DNA of 64,000 bases from Deinococcus koreensis (GCF_002901445.1 NZ_PPPD01000001.1:2858501-2922500); one strand, 5' to 3'; positions 1 through 10,652 are shown, counted from the first letter of the stretch. Made by a program: numbers and translations. Notes: generated by a model from the letters alone, not told the origin.

Positions 1-127
1 CCAGGGGTATGCCGGTCGTGTGGCGCGTGACCACAGGATCCTGCCAGAGTTCCACGCAGGCATTGAGGTCGGCGGCGCGGTGCGGGCGCAGGGTCAGGCG
101 GGGGGTGAGGAGGGTAGGGGCAAGCGG
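1..127 (-). CDS. partial GNAT-like acetyltransferase, N-terminal part only
   Basis: Reading leftward, this strand encodes LLTPRLTLRPHRAADL followed by NACVELWQDPVVTRH, the typical beginning of a RimJ/RimL-like GNAT acetyltransferase. The gene continues beyond the window. No ATG, GTG or TTG lies in this frame before the conserved part: a TTG at about 121-123 is in another frame and soon meets a stop. Either the start is non-canonical or a one-base change in the C run at 116-121 has broken the start. A perfect TATAAT lies at 132-137, overlapping the stop of the mrr-like gene. The family call is from motif memory and the 5' end is uncertain. Confidence 0.45.
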
Positions 128-132
128 AGGAA

Positions 133-1053
133 TTATAACCCCTCGAAATACTCGCTATCCATGCGGTGGAGTCGATAAGTTTCGCGAGTTGTTACGCCCA
201 CGCCATAGTCGATCATTAGACGAGTTAAAGTGCCTCCGTCAAGAAGGATGATGTTGCCTATTTGAGCAGCTGTTCTCAACGCTCCATCGCTAAATGTTGA
301 TGTCGTAATGAACACGCCCTTCGACGCCTTATGGTAAGTTAAACTTCCAGAAAATGTGCGAATTTCCGGGCTATGAACAGTGTTTTGCCATCTTTTCGCC
401 TGCAGATAAATGCGGTCAAGACCAAGAGGATCTTGCTTGATGAGTCCGTCAACACCATTGTCGCCGCTTCGCCCAAGGGCCTGACCCGCGTCCCGTACGG
501 TGCCGCCGTAGCCCATTGCTACCAGCACCTGTACTACCAAACGCTCAAACTGGGTGGGCGTCAGGTCTTGAACCTGTTGCAATAGCTCAGCAGCTAGCGA
601 ATCGTTTAACTGAGTATATAGAGTCGCTAGTTGCTCTTCTGGGGACTCACCTTGATCTGAATTCGATGAAGGGGGATTCGGATTGGCCGGGCGGGCTTGC
701 TTCTTGCGATAAGGTGCGCGGAAAGCCAGGAATTCTGGGAACTGATCCAGATCGTCTGACGTTATCCGTGACCCTGCGGTGGTTAATAGTTGGCGTCCAC
801 GATCAGTGATTTTGCCATAGCCTCGCTTCGTGCTTTCTAGAGCACCAGCCTTAGATAGGTATGTGATGGCCCAATTGATGCGATTGATGTAGCGAGGTTC
901 GCCCCCACTCGGCACCAGCTCCTCACGATCCGCAGGAGTCAAGTTCAGCAGCACTGCAACGGGCTCTCGTAAGTCCCGCCAGCGAGACTCACGCCCATCT
1001 TGCAAGATCTCAAGGACAGGGCGAAAAAATGTTTGGAACTCGGGAACTGCCAT
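133..1053 (-). CDS. mrr: Mrr-family (type IV) restriction endonuclease
   Basis: This 306-residue protein has the two-part Mrr layout. The N-terminal ~95 residues look like a winged-helix Mrr_N domain (ILQDGRESRWRDL, INRINWAITYLSKAGAL). A low-complexity linker follows, then a C-terminal PD-(D/E)XK-like nuclease from about residue 165 (LTPTQFERLVVQVLVAMGY, GDNGVDG, then YLQAKRW). The D...QAK pair matches the catalytic Mrr motif. Mrr enzymes cut modified, usually methylated, DNA. Base composition is visibly more AT-rich than the neighbours, with ordinary AT-ending codons, which suggests acquisition. It has no methylase partner here, as expected for type IV. The ATG at 1053 is chosen because a TAGCTT box lies five bases upstream. 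Confidence 0.85.
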   Translation of the reverse strand: MAVPEFQTFFRPVLEILQDGRESRWRDLREPVAVLLNLTPADREELVPSGGEPRYINRINWAITYLSKAGALESTKRGYGKITDRGRQLLTTAGSRITSDDLDQFPEFLAFRAPYRKKQARPANPNPPSSNSDQGESPEEQLATLYTQLNDSLAAELLQQVQDLTPTQFERLVVQVLVAMGYGGTVRDAGQALGRSGDNGVDGLIKQDPLGLDRIYLQAKRWQNTVHSPEIRTFSGSLTYHKASKGVFITTSTFSDGALRTAAQIGNIILLDGGTLTRLMIDYGVGVTTRETYRLHRMDSEYFEGL

Positions 1054-1057
1054 GGAT

Positions 1058-1069
1058 TAAGCTAGCTTA
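1058..1069. promoter_or_regulatory. 12-bp palindrome over the mrr promoter
   Basis: TAAGCTAGCTTA is perfectly self-complementary. It contains the only -10-like box for the mrr-like gene (TAGCTT on the minus strand, 1059-1064). A repressor bound here would block the promoter. This is inference from position only. Confidence 0.4.
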
Positions 1070-1247
1070 TTGAGAACGGCACAAGTTCGCACACTTTCAA
1101 AAAGCTGGGAGTCCCTCCGATCCGTGTTTCAGAAGTCAGATGCTCAGAAATATCCGTACGGACTTTGGCCGTCATCCATAAGTCGAAGGACTGCCTACCC
1201 CCAGCTTGTGTCGCCCCTATCCATCGACCATCACCGACCAAGTATTC

Positions 1248-2954
<1,707 letters not shown>

Positions 2955-2959
2955 GCTTT

Positions 2960-2965
2960 ACCCTA
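2960..2965 (-). promoter_or_regulatory. -10 box of ilvD
   Basis: TAGGGT on the minus strand, five bases before the ilvD ATG, with no ribosome binding site between. This is the leaderless layout. Confidence 0.5.
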
Positions 2966-3021
2966 CGCCCACACCGGCTCATATCGGGCGCAGAGGCACA
3001 GACAGGCTGGGGGCGGCCGAC

Positions 3022-3027
3022 TAGCCT
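3022..3027 (+). promoter_or_regulatory. -10 box, leaderless
   Basis: TAGCCT six bases before the ATG at 3034. Confidence 0.55.
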
Positions 3028-3033
3028 GCCCCC

Positions 3034-3423
3034 ATGAGCTCCCCGCCCCGCCTGCTGTTCGTCTACAACGCGGACGCCGGTCTCCTGAACGGCCTGAAGG
3101 ACATCTGGCACAAGGTGGTCAGCCCCGAGACCTATCCCTGCTCGCTGTGCGGGGTGACCTACGGCCCGCTGGGCATGAAGCGCGAATGGAAGGAGTTCGT
3201 GCGTGGCCTGGGCCGTGAGGTGAAGTTCCTGCACCGCGACGAACTGCGCGCCCAGTACGGCGTGCAGGGGGTGGCCCTGCCCGCCGTCTTCGAGGTGCAG
3301 GGCCAGGGGAAGCCGGCGCTGTGGCTCCCGGCCGAGGAGATCGACCGCGCTCGCAGCCTCGATGACCTGATCGCCCTCGTGCGGCGCGCCCAGCAGGCCG
3401 GGCGCCCGGAGCGCGCCGCCTGA
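3034..3423 (+). CDS. conserved protein of unknown function, CxxC motif
   Basis: This 129-residue soluble protein starts LLFVYNADAGLLNGLKDIWHK and contains YPCSLCGVTYG, then MKREWKEF. I recall a widespread family with the same opening and a CNLCALTYG-like motif, sometimes loosely annotated as GTPase. I see no P-loop or other GTPase motif, so I assign no function. The paired cysteines could bind a metal or act as a redox pair. The gene is divergent from ilvD, and each has its own leaderless-type promoter. Confidence 0.8.
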   Translation: MSSPPRLLFVYNADAGLLNGLKDIWHKVVSPETYPCSLCGVTYGPLGMKREWKEFVRGLGREVKFLHRDELRAQYGVQGVALPAVFEVQGQGKPALWLPAEEIDRARSLDDLIALVRRAQQAGRPERAA

Positions 3424-3436
3424 GCGGCCGCTCGCC

Positions 3437-4240
3437 CTAGCCCAGGTTCAGGCCCACGTCGAAGGTGCCCCGGTACCCCCTGCCGGGCTCGCCCGTGATC
3501 TTGAGCAGAAGCTGGTTGCCCCCGTTGCGGTAGAGGCCGTCCCGCGCGTTGGGCGTGTCGGCCACCGGGCCCTTCTGGCGGTAGGGCGCCTGGGCGAACA
3601 CGGCCGCGTTCACGCTTTCCGGAAAGAACAGCTGCGAGGTGAACTCGCCGGTGGCCTGGCCCGAGGCGTCCAGCGTCCGCAGCTTGAAGTGGATATGCAC
3701 CGCGCGCCCCGGATACCAGCCGGGGTAGATGGTCGTGAAGCGGGCCCGGCCTGCCGCGTCCGTGACCTGTGCACCGCGCAGGAAGTCGCCGGTATTGCCC
3801 TGCACGCCGGAGTAGACCCCCAGCGCGTCGCAGTGCCAGACGTCGATCAGCACGCCTTCGCGGGGGGTGCAGCCACCGACCGCGACCCGGCTCACCACGA
3901 AATCCAGGGTCAGGGGAACGCCGGCACTCCGGGTTCCCGTCTTCGAATCCCCGCGGATATCCGAGCGGCGCGGCTCGCTCTCCACGAAATACGGCCCCTC
4001 GCTCAGGGCAGGGCGCACCACGCAGCCCGGCAGCCCGGAGGCGCCGCCGGTGCCCGCCCCCGTGCCCCCTGCGCCCGTGCTGCCCGCCCGCTGGGCCAGC
4101 ACCCCTCCCGCTGCCAGGGACAGCGCGCCGCCGCCCAGCCCCAGCAGCCGCAGGGCGGCCCTCCGGCTGAGCAGCGTACCGATGGTCTCATCGTCGTCGT
4201 TGTCGTCCAGATGCGGAGCGGGGTGGGGGTCGCGCGTCAT
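3437..4240 (-). CDS. exported intradiol ring-cleavage dioxygenase-like protein
   Basis: The 267-residue protein begins with an acidic leader and [21 protein letters not shown], a twin-arginine-like export signal. The mature part has the intradiol dioxygenase beta-sandwich pattern: SEGPYFVE, VWHCDALGVYSG and YPGWYPGRAVHIHFK. These supply the usual Tyr, Tyr, His, His iron ligands. Family members open catechol-type rings, but the exported versions have poorly known substrates. An ATG further upstream at 4312 is possible. ATG 4240 is preferred because CGGAGG lies eight bases before it. Confidence 0.85.
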   Translation of the reverse strand: MTRDPHPAPHLDDNDDDETIGTLLSRRAALRLLGLGGGALSLAAGGVLAQRAGSTGAGGTGAGTGGASGLPGCVVRPALSEGPYFVESEPRRSDIRGDSKTGTRSAGVPLTLDFVVSRVAVGGCTPREGVLIDVWHCDALGVYSGVQGNTGDFLRGAQVTDAAGRARFTTIYPGWYPGRAVHIHFKLRTLDASGQATGEFTSQLFFPESVNAAVFAQAPYRQKGPVADTPNARDGLYRNGGNQLLLKITGEPGRGYRGTFDVGLNLG

Positions 4241-4384
4241 GGTGGGCCTCCGGGAACGGTGCGAGAAGGTGCTCGGTGAGGTGCCGGACTTCACAGTTCG
4301 TGCAGGGAGCATGGGGGTTCCGGGTCAACGCGGGGTGAGAGCCCCCACTCTGCTCTGCTCCGGCTTGAAGGGCAACAGGGCAAA

Positions 4385-4426
4385 GGGCAACGGGGGACGC
4401 GGCCCTGGCGCCGTCCCCCGTTGCCC
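4385..4426 (-). terminator. strong hairpin after the foldase gene
   Basis: A 15-bp perfect stem (4385-4399 with 4412-4426) and a 12-base loop lie just past the stop of the foldase gene. There is no T-run, so termination is inferred from stem strength and place. Confidence 0.55.
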
Positions 4427-4444
4427 CGGAATCCTGGCTCCGGC

Positions 4445-5476
4445 TTACTTCTTCTCGGGAGCCGGAACCACGGTCACGGCCTCGGGGAAGGACTGGGTGT
4501 TCAGCTTGGCGATCTGGGTGTTCAGGTACTTCTGCGCGGCCTCGCGGCCGAGCTGCTCGCGGATCAGGGGCGCGGCCTCGGTCAGCGGGGCGGTGCCGGC
4601 CTCGGTGCGCTTGCCGACCAGCAGCACGTGCCAGCCGAACTGCGACTGGACGGTCTGCACCTTGTTCAGCGGGCCGGTGAAGCTGGCCTTGTCGAAGCTC
4701 TCGACCATCTGGCCCTTGCCGAAGCAGCCCAGGTCGCCGCCCTGCGGGGCGCTGCCGGGATCCTGACTCTTCTCGGCGGCCAGCTTGGCGAAGTCGCCGC
4801 CGCCTTCGAGCTGCTTGGCGATGGCCTGCGCGTCGGCCTGCTTGGGCACCAGGATGTGCTTGACGCAGGCCTGGGCCTCGCGGGTGAACCTGGGGCGGTT
4901 CAGGCTGTAGTAGCTGGCGACCAGGGCGTCCCCGAACTTGAAGCGGCCCTGGATGCCCTCCAGGAACTTGCCGACCACGGCCTGCCGCTCCAGCTCGGTG
5001 CGCAGGTCGGCGCTGTCGGCGTAGCCGGTGCCCTGCAGGGCGTCCTGGAACTCCTCGTCGCTCTCGAAGTCGGCGCGGGCGGTTTCCAGCTGCTTGTCCA
5101 GCTCGGCCGTATCGACCGTGTTGTTCACGCGCGCGAGCTGGTAGATGGCCCGGTCGCGCAGGAACTGCTTGAGGAACTCGGGCCGGGCGCTGGCGAACTC
5201 GGCCAGGAAGCTGTCCTCGAAGGGCACGCCCTGCGAGTTCACGACCCGCGCGGCGGCCAGCCGGAAGGCGCGCTCGAACTCGCCCAGCGTGACCTTCTCG
5301 GCGCCGATCTGGCCCACCAGCGTGTTCGGATCGGCGGCGGGCGTGGCCGGGGCCGCCGCCGGCGCCGGGGCGGCCGGGGTGGCGGCGGGGGCGGGCGTGG
5401 CTGGAGTGGGAGCCGGCGCCGTCTGGGCAGAGGCAACGCCGCCCAGCAGGGCGATAGTCAGCAGGAATTGTCTCAC
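4445..5476 (-). CDS. exported peptidylprolyl isomerase (parvulin/SurA-type foldase)
   Basis: This 343-residue protein has a signal peptide (MRQFLLTIALLGGVASAQ) and a Pro/Ala-rich linker to about residue 50. A SurA-N-like helical region follows (VNSQGVPFEDSFLAEFA). A parvulin domain spans about residues 205-310, with VKHILVPKQADAQAIA, FAKLAAEKSQDPGS, GGDLGCFGKGQMV and QSQFGWHVLLV. It should catalyse prolyl isomerisation on proteins outside the membrane. The start is GTG, seven bases after TACAGT (5484-5489). A strong hairpin follows the gene. Confidence 0.9.
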   Translation of the reverse strand: MRQFLLTIALLGGVASAQTAPAPTPATPAPAATPAAPAPAAAPATPAADPNTLVGQIGAEKVTLGEFERAFRLAAARVVNSQGVPFEDSFLAEFASARPEFLKQFLRDRAIYQLARVNNTVDTAELDKQLETARADFESDEEFQDALQGTGYADSADLRTELERQAVVGKFLEGIQGRFKFGDALVASYYSLNRPRFTREAQACVKHILVPKQADAQAIAKQLEGGGDFAKLAAEKSQDPGSAPQGGDLGCFGKGQMVESFDKASFTGPLNKVQTVQSQFGWHVLLVGKRTEAGTAPLTEAAPLIREQLGREAAQKYLNTQIAKLNTQSFPEAVTVVPAPEKK

Positions 5477-5483
5477 GCCGAGT

Positions 5484-5489
5484 ACTGTA
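5484..5489 (-). promoter_or_regulatory. -10 box of the foldase gene, leaderless GTG
   Basis: TACAGT seven bases before the GTG at 5476, with no ribosome binding site. Divergent from the next promoter. Confidence 0.6.
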
Positions 5490-5543
5490 CCGCCTGCCGG
5501 TGGGGCCAGATTGAGGGCGAAGTGAACATCCTGGGAGGGCTGC

Positions 5544-5549
5544 TACAAT
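5544..5549 (+). promoter_or_regulatory. -10 box of the FemAB-like gene, leaderless GTG
   Basis: TACAAT seven bases before the GTG at 5557. Confidence 0.6.
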
Positions 5550-5556
5550 CCCCACC

Positions 5557-6621
5557 GTGCGCCTGACCCTCCTCGAAACCAGCGATCCGCGCGTCTATGA
5601 CGATGTGGTTGCCCGCCTGCCGCTGACCAGTGCCCTGCAGGGCTGGGGCTACGGTGAGGCCCGGCGTGCCCTGGGGCAGCTTCCCCAGCGCTACCTGATC
5701 CAGGAAGGAAGCAAGACCGTGGGCGCGGTGCAGCTGCTCCGGAAGAAACTGGTGCCGGGGCTGAGCACCCTGTACGCCCCGCGCGGCCCGGCGCTGGAGA
5801 GTCTGGATCTGCTGCCCGACTTCGCCCAGGCGGTGAGGAAGGTCGCCCGACCCGGCGACGCCATCCTGAAGATCGAGCCGCCCAGCCCGGTGCCCGCCGA
5901 CGATTCCACTCCCATCCCCGAGAGTTACGGCGAGTTCCGGCGCGCCGAGACCGAGCAGCCCGAGCACACCATCGTGGCCGACCTGCGGGGCAGTGAGGAC
6001 GAGCTGTTCGCCGGCCTGCACTCCATGGCCCGCCGCAACGTGCGCGCCGCGCAGAAGCTGGGCGTGGTCGCCGGGCGCGACGACGATTTCGACGCCTTCT
6101 GGGAGATCTTCACCGCCACCAACGAGCGCGCCAAACTGGGCGCCTTTCCCCGCAAGTACTACGAGACCATGCTGCGCGAGGCCAATGCCCACGGCGGCGA
6201 GGCGTACCTCGTGCTCTCGCGCTACCAGGGCCGGGCGCTGGCGGGCGGCTTTTTCGTGGGCATGGGCAAGGGCACGTCCTACCTCTTCGGCGGCTCCGTG
6301 CGCGACGACCGCACCGACGAGGCCGGGCAGCCCCTCAAGGACTCCAAGGCCCCCGACGCCTTCTACTGGAACGCCATGCTGGACGCCAAACGGCGCGGCT
6401 ACGAGCTGTTCGACTTCTGGGGCATCCCGCGCACCCTGGACGAGGAGAAGCACTCCTACGGCGTGTTCAAGATGAAACTGAAGTTCAGCGAGCAGCGCGT
6501 GTGGTATCCCGCTTACGACCTGAACCTGAACCCGGCCGCGCCCGCCATCGTGAAGGTGCTGCGCTGGCGCAAGACGCGCAACAACCTCCGCAAGCGCGGC
6601 AACGCCGACGACGTGCTGTAG
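5557..6621 (+). CDS. FemAB-family aminoacyltransferase
   Basis: This 354-residue protein contains two GNAT-like halves as in FemA/FemX: LTSALQGWGYGEARRALG near the start, LRGSEDELFAGLHSMARRNVRAA in the middle, and GYELFDFWGIPRTLDEEKHSYGVFKMKLKF near the end. FemAB proteins add amino acids from aminoacyl-tRNA to the peptidoglycan side chain. Deinococcus walls are known to carry glycine bridges on ornithine, so bridge formation is the likely role. The GTG start is set by the TACAAT box. Confidence 0.88.
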   Translation: MRLTLLETSDPRVYDDVVARLPLTSALQGWGYGEARRALGQLPQRYLIQEGSKTVGAVQLLRKKLVPGLSTLYAPRGPALESLDLLPDFAQAVRKVARPGDAILKIEPPSPVPADDSTPIPESYGEFRRAETEQPEHTIVADLRGSEDELFAGLHSMARRNVRAAQKLGVVAGRDDDFDAFWEIFTATNERAKLGAFPRKYYETMLREANAHGGEAYLVLSRYQGRALAGGFFVGMGKGTSYLFGGSVRDDRTDEAGQPLKDSKAPDAFYWNAMLDAKRRGYELFDFWGIPRTLDEEKHSYGVFKMKLKFSEQRVWYPAYDLNLNPAAPAIVKVLRWRKTRNNLRKRGNADDVL

Positions 6622-6644
6622 AGCGCCGTGCCGCAGGGGATCCC

Positions 6645-6692
6645 CTGCAAAAAACCGCGCCCAGCAGCTGCTCCGGGCGCGGTTCTTTGCAG
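6645..6692. terminator. bidirectional terminator between convergent genes
   Basis: AACCGCGCCC (6653-6662) pairs with GGGCGCGGTT (6675-6684), and flanking CCTGCAAA/TTTGCAGG extends the stem. The minus strand has a T6 run (best for the GH13 gene) and the plus strand has CTTT. Confidence 0.75.
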
Positions 6693-6709
6693 GCGTCTCG
6701 AGGCGGGGG

Positions 6710-8170
6710 TTACGCCGGCACCAGCACCAGCGCGCTGCGGGCGGGCAGTTCCAGTGCCTGCATGGCCTCCAGATCGAAGGTCTCTCCGGTGATTGCGTCG
6801 CGGTAGACGCCGGAGGGTGCGCCGGAGAGGGGCAGGCGGGCGCAGCTGCGGGCCGTGTTGAAGGCCACGAGGGCGGTGCCGGAGTCGTGCTCGCGCAGAT
6901 ACACGAGCCCTTCACCCTGGGCGTGCAGCACGCGGAACTCGCCGCGCCGCAGAGCGGGCGTGGCGTGACGGGCGGCGGTCAGGGTGCGGGTCAGGGCCAG
7001 GGTCTGCCCATCCCAGTCCGCCTCGTTCCAGGGGAAGGCGCGGCGGCAGTCGGGGTCGGGGCCACCACTCAGGCCGATCTCGTCTCCGTAGTAGATGCAG
7101 GGCGCGCCCACGGAGGTCATCAGGAAGGTCAGGGCCAGGCGGTAGGCGCCGCTGTCACCGCCCACGGCGGTCAGGTAACGCGCGGTGTCGTGCGAGTCGA
7201 GCAGGTTCAGCTGGGCGCGCACGATGTCCGGGTGGTACATCCGGTTGACTTCGGTCATGCGGCGCGCGAAGGCGGCGGCGTCCATGGGCTCGACCCGCCC
7301 GGTGCCCGAGCGCTCGTTCATGGGGTGATCGAGGGTATGGGCGCCGAAGAAGGCCAGACAGGGCCGCGTGAAGTGGTAGTTCATCACGGCGTCGAACTGG
7401 TCGCCCTGCAGCCAGCGGTGCGCGTCGCCCCAGATCTCGCCCACGATGTAGGCCTCGGGGTTGATGGCCTTCACGCGCCGGCGGAACTCCTGCCAGAAGG
7501 AGTCGTCGTCGATCTCGTTGGGCACGTCCAGCCGCCAGCCGTCGATCCCGAAACGCATCCAGTGCTCGGCCACGCTCCAGAGGAACTCGCGCACGGCGGG
7601 ATTGGCTGTATTGAACTTGGGCAGGGCGCGGTTGCCCCACCACGCGGCGTAATTGGCGGGGCGGTCATCCTGGTAGGGGTGCAGCGGCCAGGCATCGACG
7701 TGGAACCAGTCGCGGTAGGCGCTGCCCTCGCCCTGCTCCAGCAGGTCGTTGAACTGGAAAAAGCCCCGGCTGGAGTGGTTGAACACGCCGTCCAGCACCA
7801 CCCTGATCCCGCGCGCATGGGCCTGGTCGATCAGCCAGCGCAGCGCCTCGTTGCCGCCCAGCATGGGATCGACCTGGGTGTAGTCGTGGGTGTGGTAGCG
7901 GTGGTTGCTGGCCGACTGGAACACCGGGCAGAAGTAGATGGCATTCACGCCCAGGCTGGCGATGTGATCGAGCTTCTCGGCCACGCCCCAGAGGTCGCCG
8001 CCCATATAGCCGTTGATGGTCGGCGTGTCGCCCCAGGCCTGCAGGCTGAGGCCCGTCACGCGGCCGCTGCGGGCGAAGCGGTCGGGGAAGATCTGGTAGA
8101 AAACGGCGTCCTGCACCCAGTCGGGCGTGACCGGGCGGGTGTCCTGGGAGCGGGAGGGCGTGGGCGTCAT
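6710..8170 (-). CDS. GH13 alpha-glycosidase (maltodextrin glucosidase/cyclomaltodextrinase-like)
   Basis: The 486 residues form a complete GH13 catalytic barrel. The four classic regions are visible: [20 protein letters not shown] (nucleophile Asp), IVGEIWGDA (acid/base Glu) and [12 protein letters not shown] (stabilising Asp). It begins directly with [13 protein letters not shown]. There is no long N-terminal starch-binding domain and no signal peptide, so it is probably cytoplasmic. The family hydrolyses alpha-1,4 bonds of maltodextrins; the exact subfamily cannot be set by eye. The ATG lies eight bases after TATGCT. Confidence 0.93.
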   Translation of the reverse strand: MTPTPSRSQDTRPVTPDWVQDAVFYQIFPDRFARSGRVTGLSLQAWGDTPTINGYMGGDLWGVAEKLDHIASLGVNAIYFCPVFQSASNHRYHTHDYTQVDPMLGGNEALRWLIDQAHARGIRVVLDGVFNHSSRGFFQFNDLLEQGEGSAYRDWFHVDAWPLHPYQDDRPANYAAWWGNRALPKFNTANPAVREFLWSVAEHWMRFGIDGWRLDVPNEIDDDSFWQEFRRRVKAINPEAYIVGEIWGDAHRWLQGDQFDAVMNYHFTRPCLAFFGAHTLDHPMNERSGTGRVEPMDAAAFARRMTEVNRMYHPDIVRAQLNLLDSHDTARYLTAVGGDSGAYRLALTFLMTSVGAPCIYYGDEIGLSGGPDPDCRRAFPWNEADWDGQTLALTRTLTAARHATPALRRGEFRVLHAQGEGLVYLREHDSGTALVAFNTARSCARLPLSGAPSGVYRDAITGETFDLEAMQALELPARSALVLVPA

Positions 8171-8178
8171 CGCGCGGC

Positions 8179-8184
8179 AGCATA
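8179..8184 (-). promoter_or_regulatory. -10 box of the GH13 gene
   Basis: TATGCT eight bases before the ATG at 8170. Confidence 0.5.
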
Positions 8185-8207
8185 CCCGCTGCGGCGTTGC
8201 AGTGAAC

Positions 8208-9503
8208 TTACTGAATGCTCCAGTCCTTCAGGAAAGCCCGTGCCCCCTCCGCGTCCGCGACCTCGCCCAGCGCGGCGGCTTCGGCCAGCGCCCGCAGCGC
8301 TTCCCCCACACGCGGGCCGGGGGCGAGGCCCAGCAGCGCCATGACCTCCTCGCCTCTCAGCAGGGGCTTCTCGGCGGCGGGCTGTTCCTCCAGCGCCTCC
8401 AGCACGCGGTTCATGGCCCGCGCGTAGGCGTGGCGGGTGGCCGGGGAGCTGCTCGGCCCACGCGCCGCCTCGCGGTCGGCCAGCATGACGCTCAGGAGTT
8501 CAGGCAGCAGCGCCCGGCGCCGGTGGGCGAAGCGCCGGGCCTCGCGCTCGGTGGCCGGCAGTTGGATCATGTGCGCGCCCACCAGCGCGGCCGCGAACTG
8601 CACGTCGTCGCCGGGGAGCCGCAGGCGGCTCAGGATCTGGCCGGTCAGGGCGGCGCCCACCTTGTCGTGGCCGTAGAAGGAGGCGCGGCCGGTCTGGGGG
8701 TCGCGGGCCAGGGTGCGCGGCTTGCCCACGTCGTGCAGCAGCGCGGCCCAGCGCAGGGGCAGGGGCGCATCCGGCACGCGGCTGAGCAGCTGGTGCAGCG
8801 CCTCGACGCCGTGGTGGAACACGTCCAGATGGTGAAAGCCGCCCTGCGTGAGCCCCAGCCCCTCGCGCAGTTCGGGCACGCTCAGCGCCAGCAGCCTCAG
8901 CGCTTCAAGCCGCAGGATGCCGCGCGCCGCCTCCGGGTGAGCCAGCAGGGCGTGCAGTTCGTCCCGCACGCGCTCCAGGGCGGGCATGGGCAGCACACCA
9001 GCCTTCAGGTCGGCGGCCACCCGCTTTACGGCTGCCTCCGTGTCCGGCACCATCCGCAGCCCCAGCGTGACCTCGAAGCGTGCCGCCCGCCACGCCCGCA
9101 GCGGGTCGCCCTGCAGGTTCGCCTCCGAGACCATCCGCAGCCGCCGCGCCTTCAGGTCGGCCTGCCCGCCCGTGGGGTCGAGCACCTTCCGGTCGGCAGT
9201 CAGGGCCAGGGCATTCACGGTAAAGTCGCGCCGGGTCAGGTCGGCGCTCACGTCGGGCGGCAGGGGCACGAAGTCGTGCTGCACGCCGCCGGGGGCATGA
9301 ACGCGCCAGTACCCGCGTTCCTCGTCCAGCGGGAACACCGAGCCGCCCGATGCGTCGGCCAGGGCCCGCGCCGCGCCTGCCGGGTCGGGCACCGCCCAGT
9401 CGAAGTCCTTGGCCTCCACGCCGCGCAGCCAGTCACGGGCCGCGCCGCCCACCAGCATTCCCCCCGGTGGGAACGGAGGGAGCGCGGGGCGGCGGCGGAA
9501 CAT
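8208..9503 (-). CDS. cca: tRNA nucleotidyltransferase / poly(A) polymerase family, with HD domain
   Basis: The 431-residue protein has a class II nucleotidyltransferase head ([11 protein letters not shown], then KDFDWAVPD with the metal-binding Asp pair, and [11 protein letters not shown]). An RNA-binding neck follows ([18 protein letters not shown]). A C-terminal HD domain contains [14 protein letters not shown]. It should add CCA, or part of it, to tRNA 3' ends. Deinococcus is known to split CC- and A-adding between two enzymes; which half this is cannot be told by eye. The ATG follows TAGCAT by six bases. Confidence 0.88.
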   Translation of the reverse strand: MFRRRPALPPFPPGGMLVGGAARDWLRGVEAKDFDWAVPDPAGAARALADASGGSVFPLDEERGYWRVHAPGGVQHDFVPLPPDVSADLTRRDFTVNALALTADRKVLDPTGGQADLKARRLRMVSEANLQGDPLRAWRAARFEVTLGLRMVPDTEAAVKRVAADLKAGVLPMPALERVRDELHALLAHPEAARGILRLEALRLLALSVPELREGLGLTQGGFHHLDVFHHGVEALHQLLSRVPDAPLPLRWAALLHDVGKPRTLARDPQTGRASFYGHDKVGAALTGQILSRLRLPGDDVQFAAALVGAHMIQLPATEREARRFAHRRRALLPELLSVMLADREAARGPSSSPATRHAYARAMNRVLEALEEQPAAEKPLLRGEEVMALLGLAPGPRVGEALRALAEAAALGEVADAEGARAFLKDWSIQ

Positions 9504-9509
9504 GGGGCC

Positions 9510-9515
9510 ATGCTA
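9510..9515 (-). promoter_or_regulatory. -10 box of cca, leaderless
   Basis: TAGCAT six bases before the ATG at 9503. Confidence 0.6.
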
Positions 9516-9547
9516 GCGGCCCCATACGGGGGCATTGGGCCTGCGCC

Positions 9548-9576
9548 TTGTCAGCGGCGCCCACCTCTGCTACAGT
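9548..9576 (+). promoter_or_regulatory. promoter of tRNA-Ala
   Basis: TTGTCA (9548-9553), a 17-base spacer, then TACAGT (9571-9576). The tRNA begins 12 bases after the -10 box. Confidence 0.8.
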
Positions 9577-9588
9577 GCGCGGCGCTGA

Positions 9589-9663
<75 letters not shown>

Positions 9664-9667
9664 GAAG

Positions 9668-9700
9668 AAACACCGCCAGGAGCGGTGTTTTCTGTTTTCT
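9668..9700 (+). terminator. intrinsic terminator after tRNA-Ala
   Basis: AAACACCGC (9668-9676), loop CAGGA, GCGGTGTTT (9682-9690), then TCTGTTTTCT. Confidence 0.9.
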
Positions 9701-9778
9701 AGATTATTTGACCTGCGCTCTCTTTTGGCTTCGTGACTAACGCGCGACTAACCGGCCCATGTAGGCTGGCCGGAAGCA

Positions 9779-10243
9779 TCAGTTGAAGTCTGAAGGTGGG
9801 AAGCGGTAGCAGGTGTGCTTGGTAATCTTATCTGACCTTGGATCGTAAAACACATCCAGGCGGTAAGTGTTGTGGCTGTCGCGTAAATACGTGAAGTTTA
9901 ATCGAATTATCCATACGTTTAGGGAATCAACCGCCATCTGCCTTACCCCTTCGAAGCCAGGAAGGCGAATGTATTTTCGCGTTTCGCCAGCTTGAAAAAA
10001 CGCATTTGGAGTTACGTCGATACCAAGGTCTTGGGGTATAGACAGAAAAGGTCGCGGCTCGGAGTCGGTCGGCGCATCAAGCATCTGCCAACTATCTATA
10101 ATTATAGGGGCAGCACTTGAATTACTTAAATGAACTTCGAACATAGCGGCGTTTGTCTTGACAAGGAATGGGCTTATATGTGGCCGCTCAGCGGATCGGA
10201 TGGTTTCAACAGCAAGCGCAGTTGTACGCTCCGAATGAGCCAC
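9779..10243 (-). CDS. hypothetical protein, possibly membrane-anchored and 5'-damaged
   Basis: I do not recognise this 154-residue protein. The body is beta-rich (FEVHLSNSSAAPIIIDSWQML, VWIIRLNFTYL, TYRLDVFYDP). GTG 10243 is the first usual start codon. The same frame stays open upstream to a TAG at about 10373-10375 and encodes a transmembrane helix (FWSALSALGSIAAGAGAIWAV) plus a charged coiled stretch, but no ATG, GTG or TTG. The original protein was therefore probably longer and anchored. Composition is AT-richer than the core genes, and it sits just past a tRNA, so recent acquisition is likely. Confidence 0.55.
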   Translation of the reverse strand: MAHSERTTALAVETIRSAERPHISPFLVKTNAAMFEVHLSNSSAAPIIIDSWQMLDAPTDSEPRPFLSIPQDLGIDVTPNAFFQAGETRKYIRLPGFEGVRQMAVDSLNVWIIRLNFTYLRDSHNTYRLDVFYDPRSDKITKHTCYRFPPSDFN

Positions 10244-10652
10244 TGCCGCTTGGCTGGCGTCAGCTTGGCGTCGCGTTAACGCTAGGGCCTCTCTAGCAAC
10301 CCGAACAGCCCAGATCGCGCCGGCACCGGCTGCAATGCTGCCAAGCGCTGAGAGTGCTGACCAGAAGAGGGGCTAGTGCGAGGGTTCCACACCTTGATTC
10401 TGATGGATGTCAAAGGTAAAGAATGCCGGATGTGGTGGTTTACCGCATCAGTTCATTACCCTGAACCGCGCCTTGACCAGCTCACTCAGATTCCAACCCG
10501 CGCCTTATGCGCGCTCCCGTTCACTGTTCGGATGCGCACTTCCAGCAGTGTCAGGTTTATGCCTGCCCAGCCATGATCCCCACGCCTCAACCCCCTCTTC
10601 ACAAAGCGAGAAGGCGCACCGAACGATTCCCAACCATTTGGCACCGTGCGGC
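10244..10652. other. gene-poor stretch in the tRNA-Ala accessory patch
   Basis: About 130 bases on the left encode, on the minus strand, the open reading frame and membrane helix upstream of the preceding gene. The rest (about 10380-10650) is AT-richer than the chromosome average. I see no gene, tRNA, repeat or att site copy in it. Confidence 0.5.
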
